Notes under the pieces: model-generated
The model's database searches: none
Seen by the model: the letters and a program-made list of their open reading frames with translations, nothing else
What the model was told of the DNA's origin: nothing
NCBI GenBank assembly: GCA_903830015.1
Contig: CAIKSH010000021.1
Coordinates: 1-13,458, forward strand
Source: an uncultured Solirubrobacterales bacterium
Lineage (GTDB): Bacteria > Actinomycetota > Thermoleophilia > Solirubrobacterales > Solirubrobacteraceae
Direction: 5' to 3'
DNA: 13,458 bases
Program-made: the position numbers and the translations under genes
Shown: positions 8,905 through 13,458 of the stretch, in pieces
Numbering within the stretch: position 1 is the first letter of the stretch
Layout of the letters: each line of letters starts with the position of its first letter

Positions 8905-10380
8905 ATGAGAACCCTTTCCGCCCCGAAGATCATGTTCGCCGCCGCCGCGGCCCTGCTGGTCCTGCCGGCGTCGGCGCTGGCCGACACATTCAACTCCGAG
9001 AGCGTTCCTCAGTCGGTCGGGGTCAACACCCTCTGGGTCGTGGTCGCCGCCGTGCTCGTGATCTTCATGCAGGCCGGCTTCCTGCTCCTGGAGGTCGGCT
9101 TCTCGAGGGGCAAGAACGTGGGGACCATCGTGGCGAAGATCCTCACCAACTTCTCGATCGCGGCGATCCTCTACTGGGCGGTGGGCTTCGCGCTGGCCTT
9201 CGGCGGCGAGCCGGGCCACATCATCGGGACCCACGGCTTCTTCCTGCGGGACTTCGGGGACCCGGCCGAGGCCTTCCCGGTGATGGGCTTCTCCGACGCC
9301 ACGATCGACTCCAAGTGGCTGTTCCAGTTCAGCTTCTGCGCCGTCTCCCTGGCCATCGTCTGGGGGACGACGCTCGAACGGCTGAAGTTCGGCGTTTACG
9401 TGATCTTCGCCATCCTCTTCGCCGGCCTGATCTATCCGATCGCCTCGGGCTGGGTCTTCGGCGGCGGCTGGCTCCAGGCCAATGTCGGCACCCAGGACTT
9501 TGCCGGCTCGACGGCCGTCCACCTGGTCGGCGCCACGGCTGGGCTGGCGGTCCTGCTCCTGCTCGGCGCGCGGCGGGGCAAGTACGACGCCTCCGGAAAG
9601 CCGCGGGCGATCCCCGGGCACAACATGCCCATGTTCGGCCTCGGGGTGCTGATCCTCATCATCGGCTGGTTCGGCTTCAACCCGGGTTCGACGCTCGGCG
9701 TGTTCGACGGGCGCTTCGCCGAGATCGCGGTGGTGACGCTCCTGGCCACCGGCGCCGGCGTTCTGGCCGCTGTCCTCGTCGGGTGGCTCAAGACCAAGAC
9801 GATCGACATCGGCATGGCCGGCAACGGCGCGATCGGGGCCCTGGTCGCGATCACCGCGCCGTCGGGGTACGTGGCTCCCTGGGCCGGCGTGGTGATCGGC
9901 GCGATCGCCGGCGTGATCGTCCCGCTGGGGATCCTCGCCATCGACAAGCGGCTCGACGACCCGGTCGGCGCGCTCACCGCCCACGGGATCTGCGGGGTCT
10001 GGGGGACGCTGGCCTGCGGGCTGTTCACGCTTCCGGCGCTGGCCGAGTACAACGCCGTCGGCCAGGGAGGCCTCTTCTACACCGGCTCCTTCAAGCAGCT
10101 CGGCGACCAGGCGATCGGCGTGGTCGTCGTCTTCGCCTTCGTCTTCGTGGTGAGCTACGCCGTCTTCTGGGCGATAAAGAAGACCTACGGCCTGCGGGTG
10201 ACCCCCGAGGAGGAGGATGCCGGCCTCGACATCTCCGAGCACGGCATGTACGGGTACCCCGAACAGTTCATCCCGGCCCCTGAGATGTCCGGGTTCGGCG
10301 CCGGAGGGCCCAGTGGTGGATACTCCGGGCCGGCAAGCGTTTCCGCGATGACGATGAGCCACAAGGAGGGCAACCGATGA
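8905..10380 (+). CDS. amt: Ammonium transporter (Amt/Mep/Rh family)
   Basis: This 491-residue membrane protein conducts ammonium across the cytoplasmic membrane as a trimer. Residues 1-26 look like a cleavable signal peptide, with a hydrophobic stretch at 10-22 and ALA|D cleavage after 26, as in many bacterial Amt proteins. Eleven membrane helices follow. Family marks include the pore twin histidines, His206 in STAVHLVGA and His360 in ALTAHGICGVWG, the FNPGSTL segment (258-264), QFSFCAVS (141-148) in the external gate region, and IDIGMAGNGAIGALVAITA (300-318). The cytosolic tail has the common EEEDAGLDISEHGMYGYP region (435-452). An additional ~40-residue glycine/serine-rich tail follows it. 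I chose the ATG at 8905, which has TGGAGG upstream and begins the signal peptide. Its stop overlaps the glnK start (ATGA at 10377-10380), so the two are translationally coupled. Confidence 0.96.
   Translation: MRTLSAPKIMFAAAAALLVLPASALADTFNSESVPQSVGVNTLWVVVAAVLVIFMQAGFLLLEVGFSRGKNVGTIVAKILTNFSIAAILYWAVGFALAFGGEPGHIIGTHGFFLRDFGDPAEAFPVMGFSDATIDSKWLFQFSFCAVSLAIVWGTTLERLKFGVYVIFAILFAGLIYPIASGWVFGGGWLQANVGTQDFAGSTAVHLVGATAGLAVLLLLGARRGKYDASGKPRAIPGHNMPMFGLGVLILIIGWFGFNPGSTLGVFDGRFAEIAVVTLLATGAGVLAAVLVGWLKTKTIDIGMAGNGAIGALVAITAPSGYVAPWAGVVIGAIAGVIVPLGILAIDKRLDDPVGALTAHGICGVWGTLACGLFTLPALAEYNAVGQGGLFYTGSFKQLGDQAIGVVVVFAFVFVVSYAVFWAIKKTYGLRVTPEEEDAGLDISEHGMYGYPEQFIPAPEMSGFGAGGPSGGYSGPASVSAMTMSHKEGNR
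10364..10369 (+). promoter_or_regulatory. Ribosome binding site of glnK inside the end of amt
   Basis: AGGAGG lies 7 nt before the glnK ATG, within the last codons of amt. With the ATGA overlap it allows both coupled and independent initiation. Confidence 0.8.
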
Positions 10381-10745
10381 AGAAGATCGAGGCATTCATC
10401 CGCCACGAGGCTTTCGAGCCGATCCGGATCGACCTGCTCGAGCTGGGGTTCCCGTCCCTCTCGATCAGCGAGGTCAAGGGCTCCGGGCGCCAGAAGGGGA
10501 TCGTCGAGACCTACCGCGGGGCGGAGCTGACCAATTACCTGCGCCCCAAGGTCAAGCTGGAGTGCGTGGTCGACGACGGCGACGTCCAGACCGTCGTCGA
10601 CACGATCCTCAAGCACGGGCGTACCGGCGCCGTCGGTGACGGCAAGGTCTTCGTGATCCCGGTCGACAACGCCTGGCGCGTGCGGACCGGCGAGTCGGGA
10701 CCGGAGGTGCTCCAGGCCCACCCCGAGGCCGCCGACGAGGTCTGA
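10377..10745 (+). CDS. glnK: PII nitrogen regulatory protein GlnK, lacking the T-loop tyrosine 51
   Basis: GlnK is a trimeric cytosolic sensor of ATP/ADP and 2-oxoglutarate that plugs Amt when nitrogen is plentiful. The 122-residue protein is a full PII (usually 112) with a ~10-residue C-terminal extension. It has MKKIEAFIR at the start, the GRQKG effector segment (37-41, Gln39), the T-loop YRGAELTNYLRPKVK (46-60) with Arg47, and Lys58. The GDGK nucleotide loop is at 87-90 with Lys90, and Arg101/Arg103 follow. Counting directly from the start, residue 51 is Leu where E. coli GlnB/GlnK has the uridylylated Tyr and actinobacterial GlnK the adenylylated Tyr. A tyrosine occurs at 54 instead. The Arg47 needed for Amt binding and the nucleotide-site residues remain. 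So it probably still gates Amt but is unlikely to be modified at position 51. Partner: the overlapping upstream amt. Confidence 0.96.
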   Translation: MKKIEAFIRHEAFEPIRIDLLELGFPSLSISEVKGSGRQKGIVETYRGAELTNYLRPKVKLECVVDDGDVQTVVDTILKHGRTGAVGDGKVFVIPVDNAWRVRTGESGPEVLQAHPEAADEV

Positions 10746-10755
10746 GCCGCCGGCG

Positions 10756-11349
10756 CTACTCGCCGCGTTCGACTACGTCCCCGTTGGGCAGCACGTAGGA
10801 CCGCCGGGGCTCCCGGGTCACCCGGACCGGGATCGTCCCGGCGGGCACGCCGCCGGAATCGGTCACGGCCCGGGCCTTCCCGTTCAGCCCGGCGGCGGCC
10901 CGGTAGTCGAGCCGGTGGGAGCCGGCCCGGACCGAGGTGAGGTTCCAGACGAAGTCGGCGGTGTCGCCGGGGTCGAGCGAACCGAGGGCCCAGGTGTTGA
11001 CCATCGCCGTCTGGCCGTTGGCCGGCGGAAGGTTGATGATCCACACCGGCCGCGCCGGGTCGGCGACCTGGGGCTGCTGGGTGCGGTAGTAGAAGCCGTT
11101 GACCGTCAGGGCGATGTTGGGGATCTTCTCCTCGCCGCTGTTGCGAACCGAGATCTGGAGGCGCGAGGTCTCTCCCAGCCCCTGGCGACGGGGAAACTTG
11201 ACCTTCGTGATCTCGACCGGGTAGTCGCCCGAGGGCTCGCTGGCGTCCTGGCGGGGGCCCGAGCCGCCGCAGCCCGCGGGGACGGCCGCCAGGGCGACGA
11301 CAACCGCGGCCGTGGCCCCTCGCTTGGCTGCTGAACGGCCTGATCCCAC
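10756..11349 (-). CDS. Unidentified secreted protein, probable lipoprotein with one beta-sandwich-like domain
   Basis: With the GTG start at 11349 it is 197 residues. Residues 1-26 look like a lipoprotein signal: basic n-region (Arg5, Lys9, Arg10), hydrophobic AAVVVALAAV, then VPAGC with the candidate lipidated Cys27 followed by GGSG. Pro at -3 is not the usual Leu, so lipidation is not certain. The mature part (45-180) alternates short hydrophobic strands and turns: VEITKVKF, RLQISVRNSGEEKIPNIALTVNGF, a proline-rich PVWIINLPP, GSLDPGDTADFVWNLTSV, and a last strand TIPVRVTRE. This resembles extracellular Ig-like or CARDB-like folds, but I do not recognise a family. GTG 11367 is an alternative start (203 residues); neither has a good ribosome site. 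It diverges from the Mce-type permease operon across shared regulatory DNA, so a role in the same envelope transport is possible. It converges on glnK with only 10 bp between. Confidence 0.72.
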   Translation of the reverse strand: MGSGRSAAKRGATAAVVVALAAVPAGCGGSGPRQDASEPSGDYPVEITKVKFPRRQGLGETSRLQISVRNSGEEKIPNIALTVNGFYYRTQQPQVADPARPVWIINLPPANGQTAMVNTWALGSLDPGDTADFVWNLTSVRAGSHRLDYRAAAGLNGKARAVTDSGGVPAGTIPVRVTREPRRSYVLPNGDVVERGE

Positions 11350-11397
11350 GGCGCGCGACGCTACCACAGAGCCCCGCGACCATCCGGCCGGCGGGCG

Positions 11398-11414
11398 CCC
11401 CGGCGCGGCCGGGG
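11398..11414. repeat. GC hairpin in the presumed leader of the lipoprotein gene
   Basis: CCCCGGC (11398-11404) and GCCGGGG (11408-11414) are a perfect 7-bp inverted repeat around GCG. It lies 30-50 bp upstream of the lipoprotein start and would fold in its 5' leader if the minus-strand promoter near 11488-11516 is real. It could be an attenuator or a chance product of extreme GC content. Confidence 0.3.
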
Positions 11415-11447
11415 TACCCGAACCGCGAGGGTGCGGCCGCGCCACCT

Positions 11448-11466
11448 GTTGCGGCGGGTCCGCAAC
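11448..11466. repeat. Inverted repeat overlapping the candidate -35 of the Mce-type operon
   Basis: GTTGCGG (11448-11454) and CCGCAAC (11460-11466) are exact reverse complements with 5 nt between, a 19-bp dyad of operator size. The left arm contains the candidate -35 (TTGCGG) of the plus-strand promoter. ACCTGT also occurs as a direct repeat at 11444-11449 and 11465-11470. Confidence 0.5.
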
Positions 11467-11478
11467 CTGTCGTAACAT
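11449..11478 (+). promoter_or_regulatory. Candidate promoter of the Mce-type transporter operon
   Basis: TTGCGG (11449-11454) and TAACAT (11473-11478) are separated by 18 nt. TAACAT has the TANNNT form. Transcription would start near 11485, leaving a leader of about 55 nt before the TTG start at 11542. Prediction by eye. Confidence 0.4.
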
Positions 11479-11485
11479 GCGAAAT

Positions 11486-11500
11486 CCGCAGTATCTGCGG
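11486..11500. repeat. Second palindrome between the lipoprotein gene and the Mce-type operon
   Basis: CCGCAG (11486-11491) and CTGCGG (11495-11500) are a perfect 6-bp inverted repeat around TAT. It would cover the first transcribed bases of the plus-strand promoter and includes the candidate -10 of the minus-strand promoter, so a bound repressor could silence both directions. Confidence 0.5.
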
Positions 11501-11516
11501 GAAGTTTCCGGGTCAA
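11488..11516 (-). promoter_or_regulatory. Candidate promoter of the lipoprotein gene
   Basis: On the minus strand TTGACC (11516-11511), a 17-nt spacer and TACTGC (11493-11488) form a plausible sigma-70 type promoter. Transcription would begin near 11481, giving a leader of more than 110 nt before the GTG start. The -10 lacks the final T, so confidence is limited. Confidence 0.35.
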
Positions 11517-11526
11517 CCATGTGGAG

Positions 11527-11532
11527 AGGAGG
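11527..11532 (+). promoter_or_regulatory. Ribosome binding site that points to a TTG start for the first permease
   Basis: AGGAGG, within a longer purine run (11523-11537), lies 9 nt before TTG 11542. It is too far (18 nt) from the in-frame GTG at 11551 and sits inside the reading frame of the in-frame GTG at 11521, so TTG is the best start. Confidence 0.65.
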
Positions 11533-11541
11533 GGGAGTGGC

Positions 11542-12354
11542 TTGAGCACCGTGAGCAGCACCGCCGAGCGAGCTGTCGCCCCCGTCCGCGACCTCTTCGA
11601 GCAGCTCGGGGACATGATGATCCTCACCGGCAAGACGATCGTCTCCGCGGTGACCCCTCCTTACCCATACGGCGGCGAGCTGGTCCAGCAGTTCCTCTTC
11701 GCGCTGCGACTCTGCTGGTTCCCGCTGCTGATCTCCACGGTCGCATTCGGTTATGGGGCCCCGGGCCTCCAGGCGGCCAACTTCCTCGTCCTGTTCGGGG
11801 CGCTGGACCGCCTCGGCGGCTTCTTCGTGCTGGCCTCGATCCGCGAGTTCGCCCCGCTGGTGACGGCGATCGTGCTGGCTGGCGTAGCCGGTACGGCAAT
11901 CACCGCCGACCTCGGCGCCCGCAAGATCCGCGAAGAGCTCGACGCCCTCCAGGTGCTGGGCGTCGACCCGGTCAAGAACCTCGTCGTGCCGCGCTTCCTG
12001 GCCCTGATGCTCGTAACCGGGCTCTTCGACATCTACGCCCTGCTCTTCGGGATCTTCGGCGGCGTCATCGCCACGCTCGTCTACGACGCCCCGCTCGGCG
12101 GCTTCTTCGCCACCTTCTTCACCAATGCGTCGGTGACCGATCTCTGGGGCTCGGTGCTGAAATGCACCGGCTACGGAGCGATCATCGCCATCGTCTGCTG
12201 CTACAAGGGGATGACCGCCTCCGGCGGCGCCGCCGGCGTCGGCCGCGCGGTCAACCAGGCCGTCGTCATCTCCTTCCTGGGGATCTTCGCCTTCAACTAC
12301 GTCTTCACGCAGACGCTGCTGGCCACCCACCCCGAGATCAACGTCATCAGGTAG
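11542..12354 (+). CDS. yrbEA: MlaE/YrbE-family ABC transporter permease, first of a pair (YrbEA position)
   Basis: This 270-residue integral membrane protein is the permease half of an Mla/Mce lipid transporter. The amphipathic N-terminal helix (about 16-35, LFEQLGDMMILTGKTI) is followed by about five membrane helices near 50-72, 95-122, 150-182, 208-222 and 240-262. The family signature is clear: REFAPLVTAIVLAGVAGTAI (101-120), ADLGARKIREELDALQVLGVDP (122-143), matching the MlaE EIDALEVMGIDP region, and the ASGGAAGVGRAVNQAVV motif (226-242). The start is TTG, chosen because a strong AGGAGG sits 9 nt upstream. The next gene begins 8 nt after its stop and encodes a paralogous permease, so the two probably form a heterodimer as YrbEA/YrbEB do in mycobacterial mce operons. 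The symbol reflects operon position, and the cargo (lipid, sterol or fatty acid) is unknown. Confidence 0.92.
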   Translation: MSTVSSTAERAVAPVRDLFEQLGDMMILTGKTIVSAVTPPYPYGGELVQQFLFALRLCWFPLLISTVAFGYGAPGLQAANFLVLFGALDRLGGFFVLASIREFAPLVTAIVLAGVAGTAITADLGARKIREELDALQVLGVDPVKNLVVPRFLALMLVTGLFDIYALLFGIFGGVIATLVYDAPLGGFFATFFTNASVTDLWGSVLKCTGYGAIIAIVCCYKGMTASGGAAGVGRAVNQAVVISFLGIFAFNYVFTQTLLATHPEINVIR

Positions 12355-12362
12355 GGGCCGGG

Positions 12363-13166
12363 ATGCAACCGAACAGCTGGCTGAGCGTTCCCCGCGACTG
12401 GCTCGCCTCCTTCGGCGAGATCATGAAGTTCACCGGCACGGTCCTGGGCGAGGTCTTCGGCCTGAAGGTGTTCCGGTTCTTTGGCGAGGCTCTCCGCCAG
12501 TCGGGGATCCTGATCGTCTCCTCGACCCTCGTCATCTGGGGCCTGGTCTTCATCATCGGGCTTCAGTGCGGCATCGAGGGCGCTTACTTCAACCGCGCCG
12601 TCGGGTCGCCGGCCTACGCCGGGGTGTTTGCCGCCTGGTGTGACCTGCGCGAGCTCGTTCCCTACGCCTTCGGCTACATGATGGCCGCGAAGGTGGGAAC
12701 CGGGATCGTCGCCGAGCTCGGCTCGATGCGCATCACCGACGAGATCGACGCCCTCGAGGTGATGGGCATCGACTCGATGACGTTCCTGTGCGGAACCCGG
12801 CTGCTCGCCGCGATGATGGTGCTGCCGTTCCTCTACATCTCGGCGGTCGGCGCCGGCTTCGCGGCCAGCTACCTCGCCGTGGTGATCCAGATCGGGGAGG
12901 TCTCCCCGGGTGGGTACTCGCTGATCTTCTGGCAGTTCCAGAACCCACCGGACCTGCTCTTCAGCGCGACCAAGGCGATGGTGATGGCGATCGTGATCGT
13001 GCTGGTCGGCTGCTACTACGGCTACACGGCGAGCGGCGGGCCGGTCGGGGTGGGAACGGCGACCGCCAAGTCGATGGTCCTGAACATCGTGCTCGTGCAT
13101 CTCATCGGGATGCTCGGCACCCAGGTTTTCTGGGGCGCCAACCCGCGCGCCCCGATCGGAGGATGA
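12363..13166 (+). CDS. yrbEB: MlaE/YrbE-family ABC transporter permease, second of a pair (YrbEB position)
   Basis: This is a 267-residue paralogue of the preceding permease. It has the amphipathic N-terminal segment (17-45), hydrophobic helices near 48-72, 98-118, 145-175, 203-222 and 238-256, and the MlaE core RELVPYAFGYMMAAKVGTGI (96-115). Next come VAELGSMRITDEIDALEVMGID (116-137) and the C-terminal YGYTASGGPVGVGTATAKS (219-237). This copy keeps the canonical EIDALEVMGID wording, while the first has EELDALQVLGVD. A five-residue hydrophilic end (RAPIGG region) follows the last helix. The ATG at 12363 starts 8 nt after the upstream stop with only a weak GGGG ribosome site, which suggests coupling to the first gene. 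The ATPase gene starts 3 nt after its stop. Together they form the inner-membrane translocation core of an Mce-type importer. Confidence 0.92.
   Translation: MQPNSWLSVPRDWLASFGEIMKFTGTVLGEVFGLKVFRFFGEALRQSGILIVSSTLVIWGLVFIIGLQCGIEGAYFNRAVGSPAYAGVFAAWCDLRELVPYAFGYMMAAKVGTGIVAELGSMRITDEIDALEVMGIDSMTFLCGTRLLAAMMVLPFLYISAVGAGFAASYLAVVIQIGEVSPGGYSLIFWQFQNPPDLLFSATKAMVMAIVIVLVGCYYGYTASGGPVGVGTATAKSMVLNIVLVHLIGMLGTQVFWGANPRAPIGG
13158..13163 (+). promoter_or_regulatory. Ribosome binding site of the Mce-type ATPase
   Basis: GGAGGA ends 6 nt before the ATG at 13170 and overlaps the last codons of the upstream permease. It supports the start that includes the acidic extension. Confidence 0.75.
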
Positions 13167-13169
13167 GCC

Positions 13170-13458
13170 ATGAGTAACCAGGAGAGCCCCGGAGAAGCCG
13201 GCTCGGGCCAGTCGCCCGAAGTGACCGAGCAGATCGAAAACCAGGAGATCTTCGAGGAGGAGCTGAGGGAGTCCGGCCACGAGCCGCCCAAGGGGTCCGG
13301 TCCATCCGAGGACGAGTACCGCTGGCACACCGGCCTGAACCGGCCCACCGGCGTACCCGACGCCGTCGAGTTCATCGAGGTCCACAAGGCCTTCGGTCGC
13401 AACAAGATCCTCAAGGGCCTCAACATGGGGCTGCCCGAGGGGAAGATCTCGATGATCC
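13170..13458 (+). CDS. MlaF/Mkl-like ABC transporter ATPase with acidic N-terminal extension (3' end outside window)
   Basis: The first 96 residues are visible and the frame is open to the window end. Residues 67-96 begin an ABC nucleotide-binding domain: VEFIEVHKAFGRNKILKGLN with the A-loop aromatic Phe75, then MGLPEGKISMI, right before the expected Walker A. This is the opening seen in MlaF/Mkl ATPases that power Mla/Mce transporters. The unusual part is residues 1-66. They form a hydrophilic, probably disordered leader with 14 acidic and 4 Lys/Arg residues in the first 60, including the run IFEEELRESG (27-36), followed by a W/H/P-containing linker. MlaF proteins normally start within a few residues of the ABC domain. 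The GGAGGA 6 nt upstream supports the long form; the only later Met codons are 86 and 95, inside the ABC domain. It starts 3 nt after the second permease. Confidence 0.88.
   Translation, partial: MSNQESPGEAGSGQSPEVTEQIENQEIFEEELRESGHEPPKGSGPSEDEYRWHTGLNRPTGVPDAVEFIEVHKAFGRNKILKGLNMGLPEGKISMI

Noticed and set aside
11433..11440. GCGGCCGC palindrome
   Set aside because: An 8-bp GC palindrome is expected often in DNA of this composition and lies outside the candidate promoter boxes.
11521..11541. GTG 11521 as start of the first permease
   Set aside because: The ribosome binding site itself would lie inside the coding sequence. TTG 11542 has ideal spacing.
11350..12330. N-terminal extension of the lipoprotein frame to a 524-residue protein
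   Set aside because: The extension runs antisense through the first permease and the promoter region. The signal peptide near 11349 marks the real start.
12162..12362. Earlier in-frame start of the second permease
   Set aside because: It would overlap the first permease by 190 bp with an Arg-rich segment. The family N-terminus aligns with ATG 12363.

Overview
The window is GC-rich DNA (about two-thirds to 70% G+C by eye, not computed), with tightly packed genes and GTG/TTG start codons. The PimA-like glycosyltransferase, the YrbE/Mce-type permease pair and the style of the proteins point to an Actinomycetota chromosome. A deep-branching class such as Thermoleophilia (Solirubrobacterales-like) is my best guess, but this is inference and not proof. 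I see no tRNA, rRNA, CRISPR array, insertion sequence or phage gene. The genes look chromosomal and mostly housekeeping.

Layout. (1) 3-2889, + strand: the C-terminal end of a membrane protein, then a 780-residue fusion of a PimA-like GT4 glycosyltransferase to an LPG-synthase-type (UPF0104) membrane domain, then a small UPF0213-type GIY-YIG protein. (2) 2893-6456, - strand: a complete cobalamin-dependent methionine synthase MetH. It converges on the GIY-YIG gene with only 3 bp between stop codons. Its promoter region carries a perfect inverted repeat and a -10-like hexamer so close to the ATG that the transcript may be leaderless. (3) 6546-10745: a nitrogen-assimilation block. A type III glutamine synthetase (-) diverges from an amt-glnK operon (+) whose two genes overlap by ATGA. 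The PII protein lacks the usual T-loop Tyr51. (4) 10756-11349, - strand: an unrecognised secreted protein, probably a lipoprotein. (5) 11542-13458, + strand: the start of an Mce-type lipid-import operon, with two MlaE/YrbE permeases and the first 96 residues of an MlaF-like ATPase that has a long acidic N-terminal extension. The window ends inside the ATPase. Mce substrate-binding proteins would be expected just beyond.

How the parts work together. Amt brings in ammonium, GlnK gates Amt in response to ATP/ADP and 2-oxoglutarate, and GSIII fixes the ammonium into glutamine. The YrbE pair plus ATPase form the inner-membrane engine of a lipid or sterol transporter. The 180-bp interval before it holds candidate divergent promoters and two clean palindromes, which suggests joint control with the lipoprotein. 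The GT4/flippase-like fusion probably builds and perhaps moves a glycolipid or polyprenyl-linked sugar.

No obviously new multi-gene system is visible. The points most worth a second look are the PII without Tyr51, the palindromes in front of the Mce operon and metH, the acidic extension of the Mce ATPase, and the glycosyltransferase-flippase fusion.
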